A stretch of DNA of 64,000 bases from the NCBI RefSeq assembly GCF_030503615.1, contig NZ_CP129963.1:3286001-3350000 (forward strand), in the 5' to 3' direction. Positions 28,601-36,637 of this stretch are shown here, piece by piece (the first letter of the stretch is position 1; each line of letters begins with the position of its first letter). Origin of the DNA: Sphingobacterium sp. BN32 (GTDB lineage: Bacteria > Bacteroidota > Bacteroidia > Sphingobacteriales > Sphingobacteriaceae). The notes under the pieces were generated by a model. That model was not told the DNA's origin and ran no database searches. It was given only the letters and a program-made list of their open reading frames with translations. The position numbers and the translations under genes are program-made.

Positions 28601-30081
28601 TACGCGAGCTGTGCATTCGGATCTTGGATAAAACCGGTTACATCGATAAGTTTTTGATCCAGCAATCCTGATACTTCCACACTATCGTAGCTGTAGTTGC
28701 CAAATTGAAAATTGCGCAAGCCTCCATCCAGTTGCAGTTTCATTTTATTAAAATCAAGGCTATGCCCGTCGAAGTCAAATGCTAATGCCGTATTTTTGAT
28801 GGACTTGCTACCGATCAGTTCACCTAATTGAAAGGCACTGGACGCCAGGTGACCTTGATAGGTTATTTCCTTTCGGATATCAATTTTACTATCGGTATGA
28901 ACTGCTCCTAATTTGGTATCGAAATCACCTTTAACATCAAATAAATCGTATAATCCTTGAAAAGTCCCTGCGAATTTGATCAGTCCAAACTGATGCAGTT
29001 GCTCGGGAAGGGAAAACTTGGCGCGGTTCGCTAATTTAGGAATCAGTAATTCAAGATCTTTTGCCGAGGTCTGGAGATTGCTAGCATCAAAATCAAAAAT
29101 GGTCTTATCCATATCCGGCAGCCCTTTGATGCTGAAGTCGCCTCGAAGTATAGTTTCCTTACCTGTTTTGATATGTGCATTTCGCGTGCGGATATTATTT
29201 ACCGTGCCTTCAACGGAGGCCTGCGGTACACTCGCTGTAAATTGCACCTTACTCATGGTTGGTGCAAAAAACTCTATGTCACGCGAATCGACATAAACTT
29301 CGTCCATCGTCCCTTCGATATGCACCTTCTTGATGAAGTCCCCAAAATCTGCGAACTTTTTATACGAGAACTTCAGATAACGTGCAACTTTAGAACGGTT
29401 GGTTTCCAAATCCAACTGATCGAACTCCATGCTGGTATTACTAATATTGGCCTTCGCAAGAAGACGTTTAATCTGGAATCCTGATTTCTCCTGTAGCGAA
29501 AGCTCCTTGATGTCCGTTTTAAACGAAACAGAATCAAACTTGATGTTGGCGAGATTGACATTCAAATGTTGGAGTTCAATATCTGAAAAGTCTACACCGC
29601 GGTTATGATGCTTTTGCTGATGGTTTAAGATTTTGATATGGTTGTCGACCAGTCTCAGATTGTGCAACTGCAGTTCGAGTGGTTTTTTCTTTTTACCATC
29701 GGATTTCTTTTTCGGCGCGAAATAATCGACGAGGAATTTAAAATTGGAACTGTCTTTATAGATTTGAAAGTCTACATAAGCCTTTTGCAATGCTAAATCT
29801 TCGATAACGATTTTGTTTTGGAAGAAATGTCTGAGCATCATATTAGCGTGCAGTTTCTCCGCACTTAACATGGGCTTCCCTTTCTGGTCGCTGATTTTGA
29901 ATTCAGTCAGTGTTAGTTGATCAAATGGACGGAAGTAGATTTGTTTAAGCTCAACTTTGGCATTCAGCTCGTCAGAGAGGTAGTTTGCGACACGTTTGGT
30001 TACAAATGTTTGAACCGACGCAAATTGTAGGGACAATACGACAAGGCAAAGCAGGGCTATTAAGCCGAGCAAGCTATACAA
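25690..30081 (-). CDS. tamB: TamB-like translocation and assembly protein (DUF490)
   Basis: 1463 residues. An N-terminal membrane anchor (LLGLIALLCLVVLSLQF) is followed by a very long repetitive beta-rich periplasmic region of the AsmA/TamB type, and the conserved TamB C-terminal domain (about 1050-1450). TamB-family proteins span the periplasm and take part in outer-membrane protein assembly and lipid transport. No TamA homologue is adjacent. The start is the TTG at 30081, but the frame stays open to 30120 and encodes family-like KSIKKILKIT with no ATG, GTG or TTG, so translation may begin at a rare codon upstream. It is convergent with the previous gene and divergent from tsaD. Confidence 0.88.
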   Translation of the reverse strand: MYSLLGLIALLCLVVLSLQFASVQTFVTKRVANYLSDELNAKVELKQIYFRPFDQLTLTEFKISDQKGKPMLSAEKLHANMMLRHFFQNKIVIEDLALQKAYVDFQIYKDSSNFKFLVDYFAPKKKSDGKKKKPLELQLHNLRLVDNHIKILNHQQKHHNRGVDFSDIELQHLNVNLANIKFDSVSFKTDIKELSLQEKSGFQIKRLLAKANISNTSMEFDQLDLETNRSKVARYLKFSYKKFADFGDFIKKVHIEGTMDEVYVDSRDIEFFAPTMSKVQFTASVPQASVEGTVNNIRTRNAHIKTGKETILRGDFSIKGLPDMDKTIFDFDASNLQTSAKDLELLIPKLANRAKFSLPEQLHQFGLIKFAGTFQGLYDLFDVKGDFDTKLGAVHTDSKIDIRKEITYQGHLASSAFQLGELIGSKSIKNTALAFDFDGHSLDFNKMKLQLDGGLRNFQFGNYSYDSVEVSGLLDQKLIDVTGFIQDPNAQLAYDAIVDLQSEEASYDLSADVDLINLKKLGFVDKDSIVIFNSKINTHLTGNTLNNLNGEVIAEQINMRTTKGDFTVDDLFFSAEGTQMDRLLTLRSNVLDAEMKGVIDLNTLIPYFKALAMRYAPAIGLTVEPYNPQIFDLQLNVKSFEPVSAFLDPTLILDDGASLEAHFSSEDYTAQFTAFSPFVRYQGVNLQNIHIRENADEDAFSLDITADKLFLSDSIFVTDIEINNILSNDSLLFSINGAKETDLNYLRLNGDIHFAHNKPAYIHFNKSSIIINKEPWTLNTDAEMRVSKGKFYLTNLIASQGQQKVAFNGVLSNEDDKLEVNFSKFNLNALEVVLKPLGIRLDGELNGDIELHSAFKKPYLSANVQTSPLVYNQIPIGQLRLLADFDPETKQANLDLQLLDDLNKGLKLNGTYQIAAADQELNLKGSLNQMELILFQPFVRNLTSQLQGRMNAEIQIGGTLKNPEFNAISKIEYASFNVNYLKTSYNISNQTVLLDKNSIMLNQVAFHDSKGHQAVANGIVNLNKLSNPYIDVDVVTNNTMILNTTYKDNNLYFGTAYATGTFKFKGATSAIDINIKARSEDNTSITIPFNSAMTVTDSDFIYFVSNDSSKNKQQESKYLLKGMTMNMDIEFTPTAEVNLQTDLGSLKGNGTGEITLKVSSLGDFEMFGDYTVNSGKFHFTAQDFFNKFFDIKQGGTIRWTGSPSGATINMTAIYQQRTSIAPLYNAAGRSGQDERVMAQADMNIKGTLSQPDVSFDLNFPQTPYVKDELQAYLSDANNVNQQALSLIVRRSFTASSNNELGREVNNTLLSAGTEIAFNQLNNILAQSLKIDFLDFNIRSLNDASASFRFFNDRLVLTGGIVDRRNVQTTDLTFFSNKVATDAELTFKLRRDGNLMFRAYNRLNTRNILFTPTDDYINAVGLIYRQEFNTLGEFWRKLWNWSGSNSDLLFKPIPKLDTTKREMK

Positions 30082-30104
30082 CGTTATTTTAAGTATTTTT
30101 TTGA

Positions 30105-30112
30105 TACTTTTG
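30105..30112 (+). promoter_or_regulatory. Putative tsaD -7 element
   Basis: TACTTTTG matches TAnnTTTG and lies 27 bases before the tsaD ATG at 30139. No convincing -33 element is seen. It overlaps the possible upstream extension of tamB. Confidence 0.4.
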
Positions 30113-30138
30113 TGCTTTATTTATAATACATCCCTCAA

Positions 30139-31140
30139 ATGGCTATCATACTCGGTATAGAATCATCCTGCGATGAAACTTCCGCATCTATCTGTATAGA
30201 CGGCGAAATTCGTTCAAATATTATTGCAAGTCAAGCAATCCATGCGAAATATGGAGGGGTTGTACCAGAATTGGCGTCCCGTGCCCATCAACAGAATATC
30301 ATTCCAACGGTAGATCAAGCCATTATTCAAGCAAAAATAAGCAAAAAAGATATAGATGCAGTGTCTTTTACGCGCGGACCCGGACTTTTAGGGTCTTTAT
30401 TGGTGGGAACTTCCTTTGCAAAATCCTTCGCTTTGGCGATGGATATTCCATTAATCGAGGTTAACCACATGCAGGCGCATATTTTAGCACACTTTATCGA
30501 TAACCCGAAGCCTTCTTTTCCATTTTTATGTTTAACGGTTTCAGGTGGTCATACACAGATTGTTTTGGTAAAGGATTACTTCGAGATGGAGCTTCTTGGC
30601 GAAACCTTAGATGACGCTGCAGGAGAAGCGTTCGATAAAACTGCCAAGATCTTGAATCTGCCCTACCCCGGCGGACCATTAATTGATAAACATGCGAAAG
30701 GCGGAGATCCCACAGCATTTAAGTTGCCAGAGCCGCAAATACCGGAGCTTAATTTTAGTTTTTCGGGTCTTAAAACGGCTATCCTATACCTCGTACAAGC
30801 AGAAATGAAGAAAAATCCAAACTTCCTTTCAGAACGTATGGATGATCTTTGCGCTTCCGTTCAAGATCGCATCGTTTCCATCTTGTTGAATAAACTTAAA
30901 AAAGCCGCTAAACAAACCGGCGTTAAAGATATCGCAATCGCCGGAGGTGTTTCTGCAAACTCGGGACTGCGCAGCTCGCTATTAGCAATGGGCGAAAAGT
31001 ATAAATGGAACGTCTTTATCCCTAAATTCGAGTATTGTACCGATAATGCCGCCATGATCGCTATAGCTGGTTATCATAAGTTCCTGAAACAAGACTTCGT
31101 TGGACAGGATATCTCTCCGCTGGCAAGAATGCATGTGTGA
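30139..31140 (+). CDS. tsaD: tRNA N6-adenosine threonylcarbamoyltransferase
   Basis: TsaD (Kae1/YgjD) transfers threonylcarbamoyl to A37 of ANN-decoding tRNAs. Visible are the N-terminal ATPase motif GIESSCDETSAS, the metal-binding histidines H110 and H114 in NHMQAH, VSGGHTQIVLV, and AGGVSANSGLR. Its 333 residues are normal. The TGA stop codon lies on the edge of repeat element B. Confidence 0.97.
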   Translation: MAIILGIESSCDETSASICIDGEIRSNIIASQAIHAKYGGVVPELASRAHQQNIIPTVDQAIIQAKISKKDIDAVSFTRGPGLLGSLLVGTSFAKSFALAMDIPLIEVNHMQAHILAHFIDNPKPSFPFLCLTVSGGHTQIVLVKDYFEMELLGETLDDAAGEAFDKTAKILNLPYPGGPLIDKHAKGGDPTAFKLPEPQIPELNFSFSGLKTAILYLVQAEMKKNPNFLSERMDDLCASVQDRIVSILLNKLKKAAKQTGVKDIAIAGGVSANSGLRSSLLAMGEKYKWNVFIPKFEYCTDNAAMIAIAGYHKFLKQDFVGQDISPLARMHV

Positions 31141-31175
31141 GGTTAGATTTTAGATGATAGATGTGAGATATTAGA

Positions 31176-31197
31176 CCTGCAGCAATGCGGGTTTTTT
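31176..31197 (+). terminator. Probable tsaD terminator inside repeat B
   Basis: CCTGCA-GCAA-TGCGGG (one T-G wobble) followed by TTTTTT, 36 bases after the tsaD stop. Confidence 0.7.
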
Positions 31198-31226
31198 GTT
31201 CTGAACCAAGAGCGGGCTTTTTGTTC

Positions 31227-31298
31227 TGAACCAAGAAAGGAAGGATACAAGGATATTCAGGATCCTGTTAATCTTTGTATCCTTCCTTTCTTGGTTCA
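31227..31298. repeat. 72-nt palindrome (TGAACCAAGAAAGG arm), copy B
   Basis: The left arm TGAACCAAGAAAGGAAGGAT is mirrored by ATCCTTCCTTTCTTGGTTCA. The first 28 bases of each arm pair with one mismatch, and the centre is the palindrome AGGATCCT. The same 72-nt length recurs in copy D. Confidence 0.95.
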
Positions 31299-31450
31299 AT
31301 GACAAGTTTCCCATTCCTATTTGAAAATCACACACTAATGTCTAAAATCTATTGTATAAAGTCTAAAATCTAACCTCTACTAAATACTAGATACTTTTAA
31401 AAAATTCACTACCTTTATCGGCAAAACAATCGAAACATTTATACTAAAAA

Positions 31451-32299
31451 ATGAGTGCAGATATAAACAAGCTTGAACAAACAGCTTCTCAAGTAAGAAG
31501 AGACATTGTTCGCATGGTACATGCATGTCAATCAGGACACCCAGGGGGATCTTTAGGTTGTACAGATTATTTTGTGGCATTGTACTTCCACGCGATGAAA
31601 CATGACCCTTCATTCAACATGGATGGCATTGGTGAGGATTTATTCTTCTTATCAAATGGGCACATTTCTCCGGTATTTTACAGTACTTTGGCGAGAGCTG
31701 GATACTTCCCGGTTAGCGAATTAGCGACTTTCCGTAAGATTGATTCACGTCTTCAAGGACACCCGACAACACATGAACACCTTCCAGGAATTCGTGTTGC
31801 ATCAGGTTCATTAGGACAGGGACTATCTGTAGCGATCGGTGCTGCTCAAGCGAAGAAGTTGAATAAAGACAACAGCTTAGTTTATGTCTTGATGGGTGAC
31901 GGTGAGTTGCAAGAAGGACAAGTTTGGGAAGCAGCATTGTATGCTCCTCACAACAAAATGGACAACATCATCGCAGCAGTTGACTACAACAATGCGCAGA
32001 TTGATGGTTCTACAGACGCGGTTCTTTCATTAGGCAACCTACGTGCAAAATGGGAAGCTTTTGGATGGGACGTGTTAGAAGTTGAGAAAGGTAATGATAT
32101 GGCATCTGTTGTTGCTGGTTTAGATGAGGCTAAGGCTCGCACTGGAAAAGGTAAACCAGTAATTATCTTATTGCATACGGAAATGGGTAATGGTGTTGAT
32201 TTCATGATGGGATCACATAAATGGCATGGTGTTGCTCCGAACGATGAGCAATTAGCAAGCGCATTGAACCAAATCCCTGCAACAATTGGTGATTATTAA
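31451..32299 (+). CDS. Transketolase, N-terminal subunit
   Basis: 282 residues corresponding to the thiamine-diphosphate-binding half of transketolase: CQSGHPGGSLGC near the start, and the ThDP/Mg motif GDGELQEGQ...NN (read as GDGELQEGQVWEAA then VDYNN). Together with the following gene it should interconvert sugar phosphates in the pentose phosphate pathway. Split transketolase genes are common in Bacteroidota and archaea. The partner gene begins 55 bases downstream. Confidence 0.92.
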   Translation: MSADINKLEQTASQVRRDIVRMVHACQSGHPGGSLGCTDYFVALYFHAMKHDPSFNMDGIGEDLFFLSNGHISPVFYSTLARAGYFPVSELATFRKIDSRLQGHPTTHEHLPGIRVASGSLGQGLSVAIGAAQAKKLNKDNSLVYVLMGDGELQEGQVWEAALYAPHNKMDNIIAAVDYNNAQIDGSTDAVLSLGNLRAKWEAFGWDVLEVEKGNDMASVVAGLDEAKARTGKGKPVIILLHTEMGNGVDFMMGSHKWHGVAPNDEQLASALNQIPATIGDY

Positions 32300-32354
32300 G
32301 ATAACATTTGTTAGACTTTAAATGGCTTTGCCATTCTGAACGAGACTTCAAAAA

Positions 32355-33308
32355 ATGAAAAAATATACATATACAGAATCAAAAGATACACGCTCAGGTT
32401 TCGGTGCTGGCTTATTAGAAGCTGGTCAACAAAACGAAAACGTCGTAGCGTTATGTGCTGACTTGATCGGTTCATTGAAAATGAACGACTTTATAAAAGC
32501 TTATCCTGAGCGTTTCTTCCAAATTGGAATCGCGGAAGCAAACATGATGGGTATTGCTGCTGGTTTAACCATCGGTGGAAAGATCCCTTTTACAGGAACT
32601 TTTGCTAACTTCTCTACAGGTCGTGTTTATGACCAAATCCGTCAATCGATCGCCTACTCAGGTAAGAATGTGAAGATTTGTGCATCTCACGCTGGATTAA
32701 CGCTAGGGGAAGATGGTGCCACTCACCAAATCTTAGAAGACATCGGATTGATGAAAATGTTGCCAGGCATGACCGTTATCAATCCTTGTGATTATAACCA
32801 AACAAAAGCCGCTACTATTGCGTTAGTAGACCATGAGGGGCCAGCATATTTGCGTTTTGGTCGTCCTGTTGTTCCTAACTTTACACCTGCAGATCAGAAA
32901 TTCGAGATCGGTAAAGCTGTGATGTTGAACGAAGGTACAGACGTAACGATTATTGCTACTGGCCACTTAGTATGGGAAGCGATCCAAGCTGGTGAGGAAT
33001 TGGAAAAAGCAGGCATTAGCGCTGAGATTATCAATATCCACACGATTAAGCCTTTAGATGCAGAAGCTATCTTGAAATCTGTGGCAAAAACGAAATGTGT
33101 AGTTACAGCCGAAGAACACAACCGCTTAGGTGGTTTGGGTGACAGCGTAGCACAGGTATTAGCGAAAGAACTTCCTACTCCTCAAGAGTATGTTGCGGTT
33201 GACGATAGCTTCGGCGAGTCGGGAACACCAGCTCAGTTGATGGAGAAATATGGTTTAACAGCTGCAGACATCGTTAAAGCAGCGAAAAAAGTAATTAGCA
33301 GAAAATAA
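32355..33308 (+). CDS. Transketolase, C-terminal subunit
   Basis: 317 residues holding the pyrimidine-binding domain (GIAEANMMGIAAGL with the catalytic-type Glu, then SHAGLTLGEDGATHQ) and the C-terminal regulatory domain (VTAEEHNRLGGLGDSVAQVL). It completes the enzyme begun by the preceding gene. Resemblance to 1-deoxyxylulose-5-phosphate synthase C-terminal halves exists, but the separate N-terminal partner points to transketolase. The next gene starts 6 bases after its stop, so the sigma factor may be cotranscribed. Confidence 0.92.
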   Translation: MKKYTYTESKDTRSGFGAGLLEAGQQNENVVALCADLIGSLKMNDFIKAYPERFFQIGIAEANMMGIAAGLTIGGKIPFTGTFANFSTGRVYDQIRQSIAYSGKNVKICASHAGLTLGEDGATHQILEDIGLMKMLPGMTVINPCDYNQTKAATIALVDHEGPAYLRFGRPVVPNFTPADQKFEIGKAVMLNEGTDVTIIATGHLVWEAIQAGEELEKAGISAEIINIHTIKPLDAEAILKSVAKTKCVVTAEEHNRLGGLGDSVAQVLAKELPTPQEYVAVDDSFGESGTPAQLMEKYGLTAADIVKAAKKVISRK

Positions 33309-33314
33309 TCCAAT

Positions 33315-33860
33315 ATGGAAGATTCCCTGATCATTGCGAAGTTCGCCGATGAGAAGACTCGTGAGGAAGCATTTCGCGAGTTATTAAAAAAGTACCAGCA
33401 GAAGATCTATTGGCATGTTAGAAGAATGGTTATTGACCATGACGATGCTGATGATGTTGTGCAGGATATCTTTATTAAGGTTTGGCGTAATCTCGAAAAG
33501 TTCAGAGAGGACTCGCAGCTATATACTTGGTTATATAGAATTGCGACGAATGAATGCATTACTTTCTTAAATAAGAAAAAACAAAAGCAGAATGTTTCAT
33601 TGGATGATGAAACATCTGCTTATCTTTCGGATACTTTAGCGGACGGATCATACTTTAATGGTGACCGCGCGCAGCAGAAGTTGCAGGAAGCCTTGTTAAC
33701 ACTTCCCGATAAGCAACGGTTGGTCTTCAATATGAAATATTTTGAAGACATGAAGTACGACGAAATATCTGAAGTATTAGGCACAAGTGTCGGCGCCCTA
33801 AAAGCGTCCTATCATTTGGCCGTTAAGAAGATAGAGAACTTTTTTGCCAAGAATGATTAA
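33315..33860 (+). CDS. ECF-type RNA polymerase sigma factor
   Basis: 181 residues with region 2 (IDHDDADDVVQDIFIKVW) and region 4 (YDEISEVLGTSVGALKASYHLAVKKIENF). It begins 6 bases after the transketolase gene and is followed after 34 bases by a membrane protein that fits an anti-sigma role. This RpoE-like layout, sigma plus membrane protein plus small exported protein, is frequent in Bacteroidota. The signal it answers to is unknown. Confidence 0.92.
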   Translation: MEDSLIIAKFADEKTREEAFRELLKKYQQKIYWHVRRMVIDHDDADDVVQDIFIKVWRNLEKFREDSQLYTWLYRIATNECITFLNKKKQKQNVSLDDETSAYLSDTLADGSYFNGDRAQQKLQEALLTLPDKQRLVFNMKYFEDMKYDEISEVLGTSVGALKASYHLAVKKIENFFAKND

Positions 33861-33894
33861 ACCTTTGGCGCAAAAACGATTCTATTAGTGTACT

Positions 33895-34839
33895 ATGAAA
33901 GAAAACAACACATATTACGACAACATGGAAGGCAATAACTTACCTGATTCGTTGCGTGTTAACCCTTTCATTGTACCCGACAATTATTTCAATGAACAAA
34001 CCAACAGGCTATTGTTCTTAGCAAAATTGGATCGTACAAGCAAGGATCAACGTGCTGGCTTCGATGTTCCCGAAAGTTATTTCGGAGAATTGAGCGAACA
34101 GATTATGTCGCAAGTTAAGATTGACCAGTTTCAGCAACATGAAGGTTTTGAAGTTCCGGCGAATTACTTCGCAGACTTAAATGATCGTATCATGCAGCAG
34201 GTACAGATCGACCAATTGCAAGAAGAACAATTTGAAGTTCCTGAAGGCTATTTTGCAAACTTGAGCGATTCTATTATGGCGAAAGTTGGCGAAGAGAATC
34301 TTAAAGAGCAAGTTCAAGAAAGTGGGTTTGAAGTTCCAGATCAATATTTTGAAACTTCTGCTGATCAGATTATGGCATTCATCGCCGTTGATGATTTAAA
34401 ATCTAAGGTTCAGACGGATGGATTTACTGTTCCGAATGGATACTTCGACACATTAACGCAGTCGATATTAGATCAGGTGGAAGATAAGAAAGTTATCCAA
34501 ATGCCACAGGCTACTCCTGTGACCGAGCGGAAGAAAAGCAGACCGGTTATTTGGATAGGTGCAGCCGCAGCAGCATGTGTTGCAGCATTTGTTGGTGTTT
34601 CTACTTATAATAGTGATCCTAACAATGTAAATTCTGCAGCAACTGTAGCGAATGCGCAACAAGTTTCCTTAGATGAAATTCCTGAGGATGAAATCATTAG
34701 CTATTTGGCTAGTCATTCGGATGGCACGGATTTAGCATATTATGCAGAGTACATCTATGAGCCGGAGGAATCAGCAGCTATTGGTAGTCAAATTGATGAC
34801 AAAGATTTAGAAGAATACTTAAATTATAATACATTATAA
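33895..34839 (+). CDS. Membrane protein with six VP-x-x-YF repeats, probable anti-sigma factor
   Basis: 314 residues. Six copies of a motif F-x-VP-x-x-YF, each followed by a short helix ending I-(M/L)-x-x-(V/I), begin near residues 25, 55, 84, 112, 144 and 177, spaced 28 to 33 residues. They are followed by a basic stretch (ERKKSRP), one membrane helix (about 218-236), and an acidic C-terminus of about 75 residues. The repeats lie on the N-terminal, probably cytoplasmic, side. The gene follows a sigma factor and abuts (1-base overlap, TAATG) a small exported protein. Sigma binding is inferred from context only. Confidence 0.75.
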   Translation: MKENNTYYDNMEGNNLPDSLRVNPFIVPDNYFNEQTNRLLFLAKLDRTSKDQRAGFDVPESYFGELSEQIMSQVKIDQFQQHEGFEVPANYFADLNDRIMQQVQIDQLQEEQFEVPEGYFANLSDSIMAKVGEENLKEQVQESGFEVPDQYFETSADQIMAFIAVDDLKSKVQTDGFTVPNGYFDTLTQSILDQVEDKKVIQMPQATPVTERKKSRPVIWIGAAAAACVAAFVGVSTYNSDPNNVNSAATVANAQQVSLDEIPEDEIISYLASHSDGTDLAYYAEYIYEPEESAAIGSQIDDKDLEEYLNYNTL

Positions 34840-35276
34840 TGCTTCGTTTGAAACATATTATTACGACATTCTGTTTGGCTTGCTTATTTTGTTTGGGAGC
34901 AAATGGACAATCACGTCAAGATAGATTTGAAGCGATAGAGAATCAAAAATCTGCATTCATTACCAAACAGTTACGATTGACTCCTGCGGAGGCTCAACAA
35001 TTTTTCCCGATTTACAATCAGTATACGAAGGAAATTAGAGATGTAAAATCGCAGAAGAGTCGTGGTGGCGATCGCAGACAGGGTGGCTCTAATTCTTTTA
35101 GACCTGGAAATGACGCTATATCCTTCGATGCGAAAGAAGTCGAAATCAAGAAAAACTATAGATCCCGCTTTGCGGAAGTAATCGGGCAATCCCGAGCTTC
35201 GCAGTTCTTCTCTGTAGAACAAGAGTTTATCGAATTACTCTACAAAGAGCTGAAAGGCAGGAATCACAGAAATTAA
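34839..35276 (+). CDS. Small exported Spy/CpxP-like protein
   Basis: 145 residues with a signal peptide (about 1-24, ending LGANGQS) and a helical mature part. It has a LTPAEAQQFFPIYNQY motif close to the LTxxQ-type repeats of Spy/CpxP periplasmic proteins, a basic Arg/Gly-rich loop (GGDRRQGG) and a second helix near the C-terminus. Such proteins act as periplasmic chaperones or as sensors that feed into an envelope-stress sigma system. Its position after a sigma/membrane-protein pair fits. The match is weak, so the role is tentative. Confidence 0.65.
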   Translation: MLRLKHIITTFCLACLFCLGANGQSRQDRFEAIENQKSAFITKQLRLTPAEAQQFFPIYNQYTKEIRDVKSQKSRGGDRRQGGSNSFRPGNDAISFDAKEVEIKKNYRSRFAEVIGQSRASQFFSVEQEFIELLYKELKGRNHRN

Positions 35277-35280
35277 CGAA

Positions 35281-35311
35281 AAGAAGCTCTTACTTAGAGC
35301 TTCTTTTTTCT
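35281..35311 (+). terminator. Terminator of the sigma-factor operon
   Basis: AAGAAGCTCT-TACTT-AGAGCTTCTT followed by TTTTC, 5 bases after the stop codon. Confidence 0.88.
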
Positions 35312-35407
35312 TATGGGGTTTACTATTATAAAACCCTCCAGAACTTTCATTATTGACTCTACTTTAATGGAAGTTTGAAATTAATTGTTATTGAATAATA
35401 CCCAACC

Positions 35408-36595
35408 ATGATTAGCAATAGAGAACTATTTTTACAAAATACCGCGCAGACATCTGAATCCCCAAGACTTATTGAAGTAGAACGTGCTGAAGGCATTTAC
35501 CTTTATGGACCAAACGGAAAATCCTATATGGACTTAGTTTCAGGATTTAACGTAAGTAATATCGGTCATCGCCACCCCAAAGTGTTGGAAGCAATTCAGA
35601 ATCAGCTTGAAAAGTTTATGCACGTAACGGTATATGGCGAATTTGTGCAAGCACCGCAGGTGCAATTTGCGACAGATCTATTAAGTGTTTTACCAGATAG
35701 CTTTGGATCGGTTTATTTAACGAATTCGGGTGCTGAAGCAGTCGAAGGCTCAATGAAGATCGCAAAGAAATTTACGGGTCGACAGGAAATTATCGCAGCA
35801 AAGGAAGCTTACCACGGTAGTACACAAGGCGCATTGAGCTTAATCGGAAATGAGGATTACAGAAAAGCATACGCTCCACTCCTGCCCGGTATTTCGTTTA
35901 TACAATACAATCATTTGCCCGACCTAGACAAGATCAGCGATAAGACCGCAGCTGTAGTTGTTGAAGCGATACAAGGCGAAGCAGGTGTCCGCGTTCCTGA
36001 CAAAGCCTACATGCAGGCGTTGCGTAAGAAATGCGATGATACTGGCGCTCTTCTGATTTTTGATGAAATACAAACTGGTTTCGGTCGCACGGGGAAACTC
36101 TTTGCTTTTGAGCATTTCGACATCGTTCCGGATATCCTGATGCTGGCAAAAGGTATCGGCGGGGGTATGCCGCTGGGTGCTTTCGTAGCCCGAAAAGAAG
36201 TGATGGACGTAATCAAAGCCAATCCAATGCTTGGCCATATTACCACCTTTGGTGGTCATCCTGTATCCTGTGCTGCTGCGAAAGCGTCTTTGGAGGTCAT
36301 TAAACAGGAAAAACTTGTGGAGCAGGTCGATACTAAAGCGACATTGTTTCGTAATGAACTTGACATCCCTCAAATCAAGGAAATCCGTGGATTGGGCTTG
36401 ATGATGTGTTTGCAGTTGGAAAATTTTGAACAGGTATATGCGGTCAGTAACTACTGCGCAGAACAGGGATTGATCATCGACTGGTATCTACATTGTGAAA
36501 CGGCCCTTCGTGTTGCACCTCCACTAACAATTACTGAGGAAGAGATAAAAGCGGCGTGTAAAATTATTCGTGAAGGGATTGCCAAATTTTGCTAG
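35408..36595 (+). CDS. Class III pyridoxal-phosphate aminotransferase
   Basis: 395 residues of fold-type I. The PLP Lys is in MLAKGIGGGMPLGAF, and the upstream FDEIQTGFGRTGKLFAFE is the class III signature. TNSGAEAVEGSMKIAKK is the phosphate-binding loop. Such enzymes move an amino group from an omega-amine donor, for example ornithine or 4-aminobutyrate, to a keto acid. The substrate cannot be named. It stands alone between two terminators. Confidence 0.85.
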   Translation: MISNRELFLQNTAQTSESPRLIEVERAEGIYLYGPNGKSYMDLVSGFNVSNIGHRHPKVLEAIQNQLEKFMHVTVYGEFVQAPQVQFATDLLSVLPDSFGSVYLTNSGAEAVEGSMKIAKKFTGRQEIIAAKEAYHGSTQGALSLIGNEDYRKAYAPLLPGISFIQYNHLPDLDKISDKTAAVVVEAIQGEAGVRVPDKAYMQALRKKCDDTGALLIFDEIQTGFGRTGKLFAFEHFDIVPDILMLAKGIGGGMPLGAFVARKEVMDVIKANPMLGHITTFGGHPVSCAAAKASLEVIKQEKLVEQVDTKATLFRNELDIPQIKEIRGLGLMMCLQLENFEQVYAVSNYCAEQGLIIDWYLHCETALRVAPPLTITEEEIKAACKIIREGIAKFC

Positions 36596-36637
36596 TTTCC
36601 TTATCTTGTATAGGAATAATCAACCTATCCAAAGACC

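Larger units (their letters stand above)
31139..31377. repeat. Composite palindromic repeat, copy B
   Basis: Bounded by a perfect 16-bp inverted repeat, GAGGTTAGATTTTAGA (31139-31154) and TCTAAAATCTAACCTC (31362-31377). Inside are a terminator-like hairpin, a partial TGAACCAAGA arm (31202) and a 72-nt palindrome (31227-31298). The left boundary overlaps the last two bases of the tsaD stop codon. No ORF. Confidence 0.85.
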
